Source of the DNA: Steromphala cineraria
Lineage: Eukaryota; Mollusca; Gastropoda; Trochida; Trochidae
Direction: 5' to 3'
Assembly: GCA_916613615.1 (NCBI GenBank)
Contig: OU744736.1
Location: forward strand, 14,829,724 to 14,893,723
Length of the DNA: 64,000 bases
Shown: piece after piece, positions 1 to 13,508 of the stretch
How the letters are laid out: the number at the start of each line of letters is the position of its first letter
Numbering within the stretch: position 1 is the stretch's first letter
Program-made: the position numbers and the translations under genes
Notes under the pieces: generated by a model
Seen by the model: the letters and a program-made list of their open reading frames with translations, nothing else
Database searches by the model: none
Told to the model about the DNA's origin: nothing

Positions 1-403
1 TATTAATTTGTATAAATAATATTAGTATTTATATTGTTACTGTTAACTATTACATTTTAAGTCATCATGAATTAAACTAAAAGTAATGAGCAATTTAAGT
101 TATCAATAAGTTTTTCCTGACAATATTGCATTCAACCAATAAATTGTTCATCAGATTAAGAAGTAGGAAAGATTTGATATGTATCCATCTCATGTATAGA
201 TGTAACAGGTCAACACATGTTTCTGACAGAACCATAGGGATAGATAGACTTTATTGATCAGAACAGGGAGAGGCAAAGAAGGATGGGTAAAAAATAATTA
301 TTAATGAGTTATGTGACAAGAACATTTTTGTGAGACAGAATAATTAGTACAAGTAAAACACCAATTAAGGAGCAGGGTGTTTAAATGAGATGGATGAGAT
401 TGA
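1..403. other. AT-rich sequence without a gene
   Basis: This stretch is AT-rich and low in complexity. I see no exon-like open frame with splice sites, no RNA gene and no inverted repeat. It leads into degenerate copies of the 22-bp minisatellite from about position 404. Confidence 0.5.
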
Positions 404-3400
404 CATGTAAAACTAGATGGGATAAACCAGAGTAGATTGGTAAGTAAGACCAGAGTTAATGGATGAGACAGACCAGAGTAGATGGTGAGACAACAGAGTA
501 GATGGTGAGACAACAGAGTAGATGGTGAGACAGACCAATGAAGATGGTGAGTTAAACAGTGTTGATTTTGAGGCAGACCGTAGTGGATGGATGTTAAGAC
601 AGACCAGAGTAGATGGTGAGGCAGACTATCTTAGATGGTGACCGACAGACCAGAGAAGATGATGAGACAGTCCAGAGTAGACTGATAGTGAGGCATACGG
701 TACCAGAATAAATGGTGTTCTCAGGACACACAGTGACAAGAATAGTTGATGAAACATATCAGGGTAGATGGTGAGACAGACCAAGGTAGATGGTGAGACA
801 GTCCAGAGAAGAAGCCAAGACGGTAAGACAGACCAGAGTAGATGGCTAGACAGACTAGAGTAGTTGGTAAGACGAACTAGAGAAGATGTCAGACAGACTT
901 TATACCGGTATATGGTGAGACAGACCAGAGAAGAATTTGAGCCAGTCCAAAATAGATGGTGAGACAGATCAGAGTAAGTATGTTGATACAGACCAATGAA
1001 GATGGTGAGACAAACAGCATTGATGTTGAGGAAGACTAAAGCAGATGGTGACAGACAGATCAGAGAAAATGATCCAGTCCAGAGTAGATAGTAAGGCACA
1101 CCAAAGTTAATGGTGATCCCAAAACACAGGAACAGATGGTAAAACAGATCAGGGTAGATGGTGAGACAAACCAGAGTAGATGGTGAGACAGGGCATATTG
1201 GATGGTGAGATACACAAGCACAAAACAGAGAAGATAAACTAGACTAGGCTAGATGATGAGAGAGACCAGATAAGTATTTGAGAGAGGCCAGAATTAATAG
1301 TGAGACAGACCAGAGAAGACAGTTAGACAGACCAGAGTAGATGGTGAGACAGACGAAAGAAGATGGTGAGACAGACCAGAGTAGATGGTGAGACAAACCA
1401 GAGAAGAATTTGAGACAATACGAGTAGAGGGTGAGACTTGGGTAGATGTGAGACAGACCAGAGTAGATGGTGAGATAGACCAGAGTAGATGGTGAGATAG
1501 ACCTGAATAGATGGTGAGACAGACCAGAGTAGATGGTGAGACAGACCAGAGTAGATAGCGAGACAGACCAGAGTAGATGTGAGACAGACCAGAGTAGATA
1601 GCGAGATAGACCAGAGTAGATGGTGAGACAGACCAGAGTAGATGGTGAGACAGACCAGAGTTGATGGTGAGACAGACCAGAGTGGATGGTGAGAGAGACC
1701 AGAGTTGATGGTTAGACAGACCAGAAAAGAGGATAATACAGACCAGAGTAGACGAAGAAGCAACAGAGTAGATGGTGAAACAGACCAGAGTAGATGGTGA
1801 AACAGACCAGAGTAGATGGTGAGGCATACTAGAGTAGATGGTGAGACCGTCAAGAGTAGTATCTTGAAACAGACTAGAATAGATTGTGAGACAGACCAGG
1901 GTAGATGGTGAGACAGACCAGAGTAGATGGTTTGATAGACCTGAGTAGATGGTTAGACATACCAGAGTAGATGGTGAGACATACCAGAGTAGATGGTGAG
2001 ACATACCAGAGTTGATGGTGAGACATACCTGAGTAGATGGTGAGACATACCAGAGTTGTTGGTGAGACATACCAAAGTAGATGGTGAGACAGACCAGAGT
2101 AGATGGTGAGACATACCAGAGTAGATGGTGAGACAGACCAGAGTAGATTGTGAGACATACCAGAGGAGATGGTGAGACATACCAGAGTAGATGGTGAGAT
2201 ATACCTGAGTTGATGGTGAGATATACCTAAGTAGATGGTGAGACATACCAGAGTAGATGGTGAAACAGACCAGAGTAGATGGTGAGACATACAAGAGTAG
2301 ATGGCGAGACAGACCAGGGTAGATGGTGAAACAGACTAGAGTAGATGGTGAGACAGACCAGAGTAGATGGTGAGACATACCTGAGTAGATGGTGAGACAG
2401 ACCAGAGTAGATGATGAGACATACCAGAGTAGATGGTGAGACATACCAGAGTAGATGATGAGACATACCAGAGTAGATGGTGAGACATACCTGAGTAGAT
2501 GGTGAGACAGACCAGAGAAGATGGTGAAACAGACCAGAGTAGATGGTGAGACATACAAGAGTAGATGGCGAGACAGACCAGGGTAGATGGTGAAACAGAC
2601 TAGAGTAGATGGTGAGACAGACCAGAGTTGATGGTGAGACAGACCAGAGTAGATGGTTTGAAAGACCTGAGTAGATGGTAAGACAGACCAGAGTAGATGG
2701 TGAGACAGACCAGAGTAGATGGTTTGATAGACCTGAGTAGATGGTGAGACTGACCAGAGTAGATGGCGAGACAGACCAGAGTAGATGGTGAGACATACCA
2801 GAGTTGATGGCGAGACATTCAAGAGTTGATGGGGAGAAATACCAGAGTAAATATGTTGTTACAGACTAGAGTAGATGGTGAGACATACCACAGTTGATGG
2901 TGAGACAGACCAGAGAAGTATGTGAGACAGACCAGAGTAGATGGTTTGATAGACATGAGTAGATGGTGAGACAGACCAGAGTTGATGGTGAGACAGACCA
3001 GTGTTGATGGTGAAACAGATCTGAGTAATTGGTGAGACAGACCATAGTTGATGGTGAGATAGACCAGAGAAGATGGTTAGACAGACCAGAAAAGAGGATA
3101 ATACAGACCAGAGTAGATGAAGAGGCAACAGAGTAGATGGTGGAACAGACTTGGGTAGATGTTGAGGCAGACCAGAGTAGATGGTGAAACAGACCAGAGT
3201 AGATGGTGAGGCATACTAGAGTAGATGGCGAGACATACCAGAGTAGATGGTGAGACCGTCCAGAGTAGATGGTGAGACCGTCCAGAGTAGATGGTGAGAC
3301 CGTCCAGACTAGTATCTTGTAACAGACTAGAAAAGATGGTGAGACAGACCAGGGTAGATGGTGAGACAGACCAGAGTAGATGGTTTGATAGACCTTAGTA

Positions 3401-3907
3401 GATGGTGAGACAGACCAGAGTAGATAGTGAGACAGACCAGAGTAGATGGTGAGACAGACCAGAGTAGATGGCGAGACAGACCAGAGTAGATGGCGAGACA
3501 GACCAGAGTAAATATGTTGAGACATACCATAGTTGATGGTGAGACATACCATAGTTGATGGTGAGACATTCAAGAGTTGATGGTGAGACATACCAGAGTT
3601 GATGGTGAGACATACCTGAGTAGATGGTGAGACATACCAGAGTAATTGTCGAGACAGACCAGAATAGATGGTGAGACAGACCAGAGTAGATGGCGAGACA
3701 GACCAGAGTAAATATGTTGAGACATACCATAGTTGATGGTGAGACATACCATAGTTGATGGTGAGACATTCAAGAGTTGATGGGGAGAAATACCAGAGTA
3801 AATATGTTGATACAGACTAGAGTAGATGGTGAGACATACCAGAGTTGATGGTGAGACAGACCAGAGTAGATGGTGATACAGACCAGAGTAGATGGTGAGA
3901 CAGACCA
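404..3907. repeat. 22-bp minisatellite array (about 150 units)
   Basis: The stretch is a tandem array of a 22-base unit whose core reads GAGTAGATGGTGAGACAGAC on the plus strand. Units are diverged from about 404 to 1300 and cleaner from about 1320 to 3907. Common variants are 'gacatacc' for 'gacagacc' and 'gttgatgg' for 'gtagatgg'. Blocks of several units are themselves duplicated: the arrangement near 2255-2360 recurs near 2515-2630, and that near 3470-3580 recurs near 3690-3785. The unit has no stop codon in any minus-strand frame, and 22 is not a multiple of 3. Three overlapping minus frames therefore stay open for up to about 290 codons and read as a 22-residue repeat rich in Ser, Leu, His and Trp. 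These frames are best explained by the repeat and are not annotated as genes. Confidence 0.95.
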
Positions 3908-5873
3908 TGAGTTCATTTGAGTTCATGGTTCTGGCGGCACAAGCAAGAGGGCGGCGGCACAATGATGATTGCGGTTCAGGCAGCACACAGGTGAAGTACA
4001 GGTAAAACTAAAAGTCGGGTCATTGGTCTTTCATGATATACAGTTCACCACAGTACATGAGATAATTCTTAGGTCTGGGTTTGGATGAGAAGCGGGCAGG
4101 GCTTGCTGAGCTCCATTGCACTGTCGTTATAATGTTGGTAGGGTTGACAGTAGAACTGGCGACGGAGTGACTGGCTGATGACTGCATGTGCATCATTCAT
4201 TTGATCGAAAGTTATGTTACTCTGATTTAACATCATTTCTACAGCGTAGGTTAGCGCCGCCCTCACCTTAGTAAATCAACAAGCCAAAGACACAGGTAAG
4301 GTTTCCTTTCAAATGACTACAAAGGTTCATAATAGAAAATAAAATGCTGAATAAAGAACAAGGAAAATCTACGAGGATGTGCAAGTTGTAACTGCTGTGT
4401 TGCAGATACTATCTACTGCTGAAGATGAAGAGGACACAACCAGGATGGACGGCCCCGGCCGGGAAGAATGAGGTGCAGCTCAAGCTGTATAACAGTCTCA
4501 CTCGGCAAAAGGTAGGTCGAGCGCATTTGATACATTACCAACACGAAGATGACTGATGCAGAGATCTGATAACAGATTAAAAAATGGCCTTTGCCTGTCT
4601 ACCACAATAATCAGAAGTCAACTCACTGGTAAATGTAACCCTGAATTTTGCACCAAATATTCATGAAATTTTGAAAGGGCTCATACATGTTGAAGCTGTG
4701 ATTTCTCCGTAGATTTTTGTCATGGTACAAACTGCTTACTAATTGAGACTCAATTATTCACTCACTTGAATCAGCTCAGACTCACAAGACATTCCAAGGA
4801 CTCAGGAGGTCATACTTGTAGATTTAGGACGGAGCTGATCATGGGCTTTACTTCCTATTGCTATGATGATGCAGTAATTGGTTCTATTGTTTTTCCCCAC
4901 CATTTTGTTGTTCAGTTGAACACTTTTAGTGGAGCTCAGCATCAGTGAATGCGACTTTGCACTGAATGGGTGACCAGCCTCATATCTTCATAGTATGAGG
5001 GGGTGAAGTTTTGATGCCATGAGCCAATTTGAATTTGATTGTGAAAATCTAAGTTTCACTTTTGTCAAAGGTACTTATGAGATTATGATATGCCAATGAT
5101 TTCCCAGAGCTGCTATGTTTTAGTTAATTAGTAGATAAATAGTTGTGTTTGTAAAATTTCTGGGATTCATTGTTATTCAACACCCGCAAATTTAGTTTAA
5201 AACCGACGGAGGGAACTCTGAGTTGAAAGGATCTTACGACTGATCCATTATTGTTATAGGTGTTCGAAGCTATAAAGAAGAAGGAATTCCCAGTGTTATA
5301 GACATTAAAATAGTGTTCTTATATTGCAAACCAGTTGCACTCATAACGATGAGATCTTATAGTTTTCACTGTGAAATTTATGAGAGAGAAAACAGTTATA
5401 TAATTCATAAACCAACAGGAACAAACCCGACTGAACAAATATCTTAAACTCTGCTAGACCATTATGACAGTGACGCGATCATTATGACGTCATAACCGTA
5501 GGCCTTTGTGACGTTGTGCCATTGGAACGGCATTCGAAAGAAACCGGCCGCGTGGCACTAGGCGGCAAATTAGGAGAAACTTAGCCAATTAAGAAAGTTT
5601 AGTTACATAAAACTAAAGCAAATAGAAATGTATTTTTGGCATCTACGGGAATGCACAAGGTTTAAAATGACAACAACAACAGTTAAATGTGAATCGGGCA
5701 CGAATATTGGGAGAATCAAAACATTTTAATGTTGAGGCGGACCAAATAATGTATCCTTTCGCGGTGATTCACCTCAACCAATTTGCAGGTGTTCATTGTC
5801 ATTTAACACTGGGAAATCCTTCAAATCAACCAATCAGAAACGAGTATTTACCAAAGTCATGTTACAATGGTAG
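3908..5873. other. Unique noncoding sequence between repeats
   Basis: No supported gene. Short open frames on both strands lack recognisable motifs or a splice context. A 14-bp perfect palindrome with a TGACGTCA core (CRE-like) lies at 5482-5495. A single site of this kind in an unannotated region is weak evidence of regulation. Confidence 0.45.
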
Positions 5874-7756
5874 TTAAAGGGGCACAATGCGCTCGCGGGT
5901 CAAGGCGAATTGACCACCGTTAATGAGACCGTTACGTAATTGATTTAGCGGGTAGCAAGGTCACGTGGTGAAGACTGGGCACTGGCCCAGCGAGATGCGG
6001 TCGTAGTTTTGACAGGGGAACCCCCTTCATGACCGATTTTTTTCAGGGAAAAAAGCTTTGTGGAGGTTTTTAAATTTTCATTTAATATTGTGAATATATA
6101 TTATATAGTTTGATGTAATATTTACAAAGTATCTACTCAGTTTATTTATACAAGACATAACATCGATCGTATTTATACATTGGATGTACAATTATTCTCC
6201 TTTGAATTTGTATACTATCACTTACAATGATAATTTATTGCTTATATGAACTTATTTCACAATTTGTCACTCTATACGAAACACTGTTTTTCATTACGAA
6301 CCTGTAAAAATCCCATCTACGAACCCGTTTCCTCTACGAATAAACCTACACAAAGGAATGGTTGCTTCTCTTTCATCTTATCATATTTTTTTTACGAAAT
6401 ATTGAATGAGGGGGGGGGGGGGGTATTTCCTTAACTCGTATTGAACACGATAAAAACATACCTGCTAGAAGCATCCATGTATATGATCCACTGTATTTGT
6501 TAACATCATACATGATCCATCAAGGTTTAACATATAATGACGAAGGGGAGTCCTATGAAATAAATTTACATTCTTTTTCTGCTTTTCATTGGTCGGATTA
6601 TATTCTTCAATATCATTGGTTAACATTTTGTCTGCAGAAAGGTGCCAGAACAATTGGCGGTCCCTGCCATGTACGAATACGTTAGTCACTAGTCTAGACA
6701 TTCGGTCTGCAGTAAGATACCAAGACAGTCGGCGGTCACTGTTATGTACAAATTCGTTGGTCACTAGGCCAGACAATCTGTTGCCTATTGTGATGACAAG
6801 TTAGTTAGTGCCCGGACAGTTATGTCACTGTTTACGTCATACGACTAGACATTTCGCACTTTCATTGCTATAGATACACAACGTATAAAATGACAGGTGT
6901 CCGGTCGTCATAAAAGAAAATTACAGAGATAGATAAGGTGGTACTAACGAGATGTATATTTTATCAATGTATTGGGTGTGATTACAGTGATTACAAATAT
7001 CAGCGATGTATTTTATTATCCTCACAATTAAACAAGTAAAAATAGTCCTGTTTATTTCACTGCCTGAAATCCAAGGAGACATTACTGTTTATGATACCTG
7101 TTAAAGAAAGATGATAAATATTTGATCTATTTGAAACATTTAGAAAAAGATTAAATCTTAACTCAATTTAACAACAGCAACGCACATTCATAAAATAAAT
7201 CTTTATGAAAGGTTATAATCGGTGTTCGGTAAAAAAAGTCCCGGTAAAAAGTCCTAATTTTGCCTAGGAAATAAGTTCTCGGAAAAAAGTCCTATTTGTA
7301 AAACCCAAAGATTTTGATTAAAAAGTTCATTTACATGTACTTTGTATATGATTCAACATACATTTATGATATCGTGATATTTGTGACATTTCTGAATCAC
7401 ATTAATATTTGGCATGTGTTTTGAACTAAAAAATTTGTCTATTACCTCATGATAAACTCACGAAGATATATTAGTGAATGTTTTAATTTTTGGTACGTAA
7501 TAAGTTTGCAGATGTTACTGGGTATGCCTAGTATTGAAGTTTGATTGGACATAAGGATAATTTTATTCGGCCATATTGTTTGGACTTATAAACAATCTCG
7601 TATCCGGTTGAGTACCGCGCGAGTAGGGCGCTGCGCAAAACAAACATCGCTGAGTAGTGGTCACGCTGATTGAGATTTCCGACCTCGTTACGCTTGGCTA
7701 ATTAAGCTTTTCCAACAAATAATTAATTAACCCGCGAGCGCATTGTGCCCCTTTAA
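5874..7756. mobile_element. Non-autonomous TTAA element with 23-bp inverted termini
   Basis: The ends are perfect 23-bp inverted repeats starting AGGGGCACAATGCGCTCGCG, at 5878-5900 and 7730-7752. TTAA lies immediately outside both ends (5874-5877 and 7753-7756), as expected for a TTAA target-site duplication. TTAA duplication is characteristic of the piggyBac superfamily, so a piggyBac-type origin is the first guess. The 1875-bp interior contains no transposase-like frame. It holds a run of 14 G (6410-6423), a two-copy 74-bp tandem repeat (about 6625-6783) and an A-rich patch with repeated 'cggtaaaaagtcc' (about 7220-7290). It is therefore probably moved in trans. The perfect termini suggest fairly recent activity. 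Confidence 0.8.
6625..6783. repeat. Two-copy 74-bp tandem repeat inside the TTAA element
   Basis: Two diverged copies of a 74-base unit, each with 'tctgcag' near its start (6631 and 6705), followed by similar 'cggtc.ctg..atgtac' and 'gt.agtcact' blocks. Each copy also reads as a matching short peptide on the minus strand, but that simply follows from the duplication. Confidence 0.7.
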
Positions 7757-8506
7757 ATGTGGAGTTCAGCTGTAAGTAGCATATTGTGAGGCTTGGAATA
7801 TACAAGATCTGTGTTACAAACTCAAAATACTATTTCAGAAGGAACTTAAACCGTTTGATATAAAGTTTAGGGAGTGTTTTTAAAAGTGATAAGGATAGAA
7901 GGCCCCTCGTTTTTAAAGGGAAGGGGGGGAGGGGGGGGTTGGTGGTGTTGATGAAGATAACAGAAAATACTTTGGATATGCCAATAGCAAATGGTTAATG
8001 GCAATTTGATTTCTGATGCACCAGGTTTTTAATTGGTAAATTAAACAAGTTTTAGTGTTAAACTGATATACATAACTAGTAAACTTGGTAATAGTTGTTT
8101 ACATTTGACTTGGCACCAACTAAAAGTATTTTAATTTTCAATGAAAACATTACGAGTACTTGTACTGTATACATATTGGCATTTGAATGAACAAGTGAGA
8201 TGTTTCAAATGAATATGGACAATAGGTGTTGGGCCACATCATGGAATATCTCTTTAAAACATTTATTCCCTTCTTTATGGTTATGTGTGAGAGTTATCAA
8301 GTGAGAATGCAATATCATTCACCTCCTTATGCAAATGCTGTTCAACAAGAGCATGTTGAATATATTATTTATTACCTGTTTATCTGTTTGCCTACATTTA
8401 AAGATATTTTACACTTACTAAAGTCTCAGATTATAGAAACGTTGGTACATTGTTTTGTCCCCTCCTGTATTTAGAGTTATGTTGTCAATTGGAAGTAAGC
8501 AATGCT
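7757..8506. other. Noncoding sequence with a G-rich patch
   Basis: No gene supported. The only notable local feature is a purine, G-rich run at about 7918-7943. Confidence 0.45.
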
Positions 8507-8843
8507 TTAAAGGGGCGATAGCATGTTTTTTGGGGGAATATAAGATGATGTCAGGAAAATGAAAGTTAATGGTTCCAATTGAAAGACAATGTATTCAAAC
8601 TAAATGAAGCAGTTATAAATCAATAAATAATGTAATGTTCAACCATGCATATTTTTTTCTTACACAAAATTAATTAAATCTGCGCACACAAAAATGGCCG
8701 CTAATGGACTTTATATGTTTCTTTATAATTTGTTTCCTGACTTGATATGATTGGTTTATGTAATGAGATTTTTTAGCAATAATACACAATTATCAGTGAA
8801 AAATTAAAAATAATTTTTTTTCAAAAAACTTGCTACTGGCCCT
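8507..8843 (-). mobile_element. TTAA-type MITE, decayed copy
   Basis: This matches, in reverse orientation, the 356-bp elements at 33935-34290 and 63273-63628. The left end reads TTAA then 'aggggcgatagcatg'. The interior shares 'gatgtcaggaaaatgaaa', 'ccaattgaaagacaatgta' and 'aaaatggccgctaatgga'. The right end 'tgctactggccct' is a mutated inverted terminus, and the expected right TTAA reads ATAT. It is older than the two intact copies. Confidence 0.8.
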
Positions 8844-11800
8844 ATATGAATGTGTTATGATTTTGTTTATTTATTTAACATCTTGAATGGGCAGTCTTTA
8901 TCGTTATCCTCAGTCAGATTTTTTTATCATTATTACCTCATCAAGCCTAAAGGACCAGTTGGCTTATGTCATCTGCTAACTGTTGTCAGGTGTCTGTTAA
9001 ATAAATGTTTTGTTGTTTGAAGCATTATCTTAGTTACATTGTGCATATCTGAAATAAAGGTCTTAAATAAACATATTAAGTAGGTCTTACCAATTTACTA
9101 TTTCTTCCTGAGAAATCAAAGGTCAAAGAAGTTTGCGTCAATAAACTGTGACCAATTCAGGATTATACCTGTTAAAGAGTCATTCATCAGAGTTGATTTA
9201 GAATTATTGACTGTTAATTAAGTGCCATTCGACGTTGTAAAGCTATATACGAAAGGTTTGAAGTTGTGACAATGATCGAAAACCGAACAATGTAGCACGT
9301 CAATCAGTCAAACATTTACCGCTTTCTCATCACTTAGCAGCAAAAGAAATCTGCTTAGATCATTTTTCATTTGAATTAGTCAGCTGATGTATCCACTTTT
9401 ATCTTTTCTCTGTCACAAACTATGGAGATTCTACCCAGTAATATATATCATTAAAAAGCTATAAACTATATATGTTGTTGCCAAAAAATTTAGAAATATT
9501 TCATTAAAATCATACTACCTTGATTATATATTATAGCAAGTTGTGCTTGCATTAACAGTTTTGCTATGCGTTCATTGTGTTGACACTTTGAAACATTTTA
9601 CCTGACTATGCAGTGTTCCCTAAAATAGAGTTACCTCCCTTTGATTGCATTCAGGGGCTGGCCCTGAAACATGGTCCTCTGATATGTTGAACAGTTTTAG
9701 TTAATACATAAGTTTATGAAGCTCTATTTAAGTGTTGTTATTATTAATTGTTAAAATGTTTTATGTTGTTTTTTTATTTTTACTTCATCTTTCATGACTT
9801 TATTGTTTTAGTGGTGTGTTGGTCTTTTGTGAAAAGAACAAAAACTAGCAGTCAAGAAAATATTTTTTTGTATTTGTTTAAAGTCATTTATTTTTGTCAG
9901 TAATAACAGTAAGGCATTAGATAAATTCAAATAGTTTTAAAACGGTTATTGTCTTTATTTTTATCATTTATTTATCATCATCATTTTAGCTGTATAATGT
10001 TGAATTACTTTGCAAATAAAGACATTTTTTTTTTGTATATACTGCATGGCGAAATTGTAATAAATACATTTGAAAATATCTTTTTTCGTATTTTAAAATC
10101 CACTTGAAAGTAGAGCTTAAATATTCAAAGTGTGATGTTTTTGAACAAATTTAAAAAGTAAAGAAATAAAAACTAGATGGATTTAAAGAAATAAAGTTTT
10201 TAAAATTTGAACTTATTAGTATTAGATTTTAAATTCAACCATTTAGCTAAAAAATCGTTTAAATGTTGATTTAATTATGTTTATGTTAATTCATGTTATA
10301 GTCATATATAATTTTAATTATAATAAATATTTTCTTACTCACTATTTATTCATATTTAGATTTCAGAATTCTTGGCCTTTTTTAGGATAAGGGAGGACAA
10401 AAATCATGTTTAAAAATCTTAATTGAAGAGATACAACAACAATAAAGAAAGTTTTTCTCTATCAAAAAAATAATTTTCTCAAAATAAATATCATCAAAAG
10501 TTTATAGTGCTCAATTTTTGTATTGTTCAAATTTTGTTTGCAAGTAAAATATTTTTGTAATCTGTAACAAGAGTTATTTCCCCTTGACCAGATTTGTCTA
10601 ACAGAAATCAAGCTGACAGCAGATTTTTAAGATTGAGATAATTAAATCAATATTACACACAAACTCATTTATTGCACAATCGTAGGCTTGAGACAAGATA
10701 TTGTTCACATTAAAGTTGTCAACAAAATACTTGAAAAAATCTTGATTTTTAATTATATTTTTTTAATTTAATCAATAGTAAAATGAACTCTTAAGCTCAA
10801 ATTCTTTTGATGATTCTATTTCACAGCAAAAGAAAATAAACCAATGTTAAGATTTCCTTCAATGAGCGAAGGATTAAATTAGTTAATGGAAAATGTATAA
10901 TTAAACAGTTTATGTCAAGGACTCTTATTGTACGTTTTCCAATCAATAAGAGATAAGTCTTAATCAAATCTTGTAAGAACTTGCAAATCTTTACCACTTG
11001 AACAGTTTTATAAACCTGACCTCAGACGCTATTTGATCAGGAATTACAAACAATCAATTTTCTATAATGAGTTTGAAACAATGTCACTGTCTGTCTCCAC
11101 CCATGCATGACATTCCTTTGCTCGCATTGAAGAAATCCCAGCAATTTGATTGGTCGATTGAACTCGCGGCTTCAGGATTAGCATTCAACAAACACTGCAA
11201 ATGATTTTACAAGTGTTCCTTGATAGACTATCGGCGTTGAAACAATGCTTTTTGACCTAGTTGACATTTCCTTCGATCTTGATCAACGATGCGTATCTCG
11301 TCTAAATCATGTGTCATTGTCCCCTTTCTGAAATAACTCTGCGTCCAACAATAGTGTATGACCTAACTTGAGGTACACTTGTTACAGAGTTATCAATGAG
11401 TTGATTTCAACCTGAATGTATCAACGTCATAAAATCATGTTGGCACAATGACAGTAATGAAATAATCATTTTATTCACCCAAGCTTGCCTTATCATCACG
11501 TTTATTACATGTCATGCCATATGAATGATTGGTTGACAGCTCAACCAATAGAATCAATTGTTGACAGGAAGGTATATCCGTATACAAGTCCATAACGATG
11601 TTATCTCATCACTCAATCAATAAGTTCGGACATAAATATGGCCGTGCTCGATAGATTGAATAGATAGTGTTCATCAATATGTTTATCTTTTCCTGTTATT
11701 GTTAGTTTTATATGAAATTGATATATTTTGAAAGAATTTAATCTTTATCGTCATTAGATATAAGTTTTCTGATAAAGATAACAGAGATATATATATATGA

Positions 11801-12722
11801 AACTTGTTAATATATAGAACAGATATCTTTAAGGGTTAAGTTACTGTAGATAGGTATCCGGTTTTGTTTTCCCTAGCAGTCATTCTAACTTTTGATTCTA
11901 AATTTTCACAATGGTATTGTTAACATTTTATGAGAGACTACCTTATATAATTTCAAGTTCCTATGGGTTTGTTTTTAGAATTTTAATTTGTTTTTAATAC
12001 CACTGTGACTTTAAAGACACTGTAGCATGTTTTAAAGTTTTTTCATTTCTGAATAAATTTTTTTTAGTTTCAGCAAATAATAGTTTCTTCTGAGGGTAAA
12101 ACATCTGTTTTATTAACTTGATTTTACATAGGCATAGAAAGGAATTTCTTGTATTCCCAAAATTACATGCTGCCATTTTAGTGTGAACAACTTTAAATCC
12201 TGTAAGATAATGAAATAAATTCAATTACTTCACCAAGCTCAATTTTTTTTTTAAAGACATCCTTGTAATGATTAAGATTGTTCTTTCTTTCAAATGAAAT
12301 ATGTGATATTTGTTTTCCTTTTCCGGAGATTTCTTTTTGAGCCTAGTAAAATGTGCAACATGCCTTTTAATAGAAACTTGCATTTATTAGAAAAATTACT
12401 GTTTTTCAGCTGAGGTGCGATTCAGTTACAGGAATTGTGTCAAGTAGAGAACCAGTAGAAACATGTTTAGGGTTAAGTGTTATCCTTTGACATTACTACA
12501 ATGAGGTACAAGAATTGATACTTGTACCTTAAGTACCAATTGTTGCAGACCATTGGTAGTACAACAAAACATCTGATTCTCTTTACAGTAAGTGTACTGC
12601 TTATATACTTAACACTCAAGGGCGCTGTACTTGTTTAGGATACTCTATTGTTCAACTGCTGTGGATTCAAAGGTTTGAATTTGAATCCAGCCAGGTAAAG
12701 TGTTAAAGAGAAATATAATTAA
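8844..12722. other. Long AT-rich noncoding stretch
   Basis: No gene is supported on either strand. Most of it is T- and A-rich with frequent stops. The segment from about 10980 to 11640 is more balanced in composition. It holds a perfect 9-bp hairpin with inverted CCAAT motifs (arms 11528-11536 and 11541-11549). Whether it is a conserved or regulatory block cannot be told from this window. Confidence 0.4.
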
Positions 12723-12911
12723 AGGTGTTTACACAAAAATGGCTGCCAATGGACTTTATGTGAATCTTTATAATTTGTTCTGTGACTATAGATGATTGGT
12801 TTGTGTAATGAGATTTTTGACAATAACAAAATAATACATTAAGCATAAACTGGAATGATCAAGGAAATTTAAAAAATATAATTTTCACAAAACGTGCTAC
12901 TGCCCCTTTAA
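12723..12911 (-). mobile_element. TTAA-type MITE, truncated copy
   Basis: The right part of the same MITE family, in the same orientation as the copy at 8507. It starts at the internal 'aggtgtttacacaaaaatgg' block and ends with an intact terminus 'cgtgctactgcccct' (to 12907) followed by TTAA (12908-12911). The other half is missing. Confidence 0.75.
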
Positions 12912-13144
12912 AGATAAAGAGGATACTAAAGGACTTTCACCTTCCATTTTCATTACATGTGTTGATTATTAAGCATAAAACACTGAAAGCAGCTTTTGTG
13001 TCAAATAATTCAAGAAGTTTATAAAAACAGAATTAAATCAAGGCAGTTTATTATTTTTTCATAATTCGCCCTTAAATATTGTAGAATTCTGACAGTGTTC
13101 TGAAACTAAAACATCTGCGATTTGACTGCCGTTGTGACGGCATT

Positions 13145-13508
13145 GCTTACATTTTGACATCATAGTTGCAAATTCCTAACATTATTCTTGTAAATCTGTC
13201 AATGTAAAGTACTTTAATGAAAGCTCAGCATTTTCCCTGGGAATTTATCATTGCTTACATAGGCCTGCTTCATGACTATATTACATTAGAGCATTTAATA
13301 CAGTCTAGGTCCTGAAACGAAATGAAAATATTGAAGGAACAGTCATTATTTTGAATTTTTCATAGACCAAATTTTAGTCAGTTGCATACATTTTGACGTC
13401 ATAACTAGGGGGATGTGTCGGAAATTACTAACATTATTATTGTAGACCTATCAATCTAATATAAAGTACTTGAATGGAAGCTTAGCATTTTCCCTGGGAA
13501 TTTATCAA
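13145..13508. repeat. Diverged direct duplication, spacing about 239 bp
   Basis: The block at 13145-13251 recurs at about 13384-13508. Shared pieces include 'acattttgac.tcata', 'ctaacattatt', 'aaagtact' and 'gcattttccctgggaattta'. The copies differ by substitutions and small indels. Confidence 0.75.

Noticed and set aside
1294..2822. Overlapping minus-strand open frames of 138-289 codons with Ser/Leu/His/Trp repeats
   Set aside because: They occupy all three frames of the 22-bp minisatellite and encode the same rotated repeat; no start context, splice sites or non-repeat sequence supports a gene.
6465..6776. Transposase fragment in the TTAA element
   Set aside because: The open frame reflects the 74-bp tandem repeat; no catalytic motif is visible.
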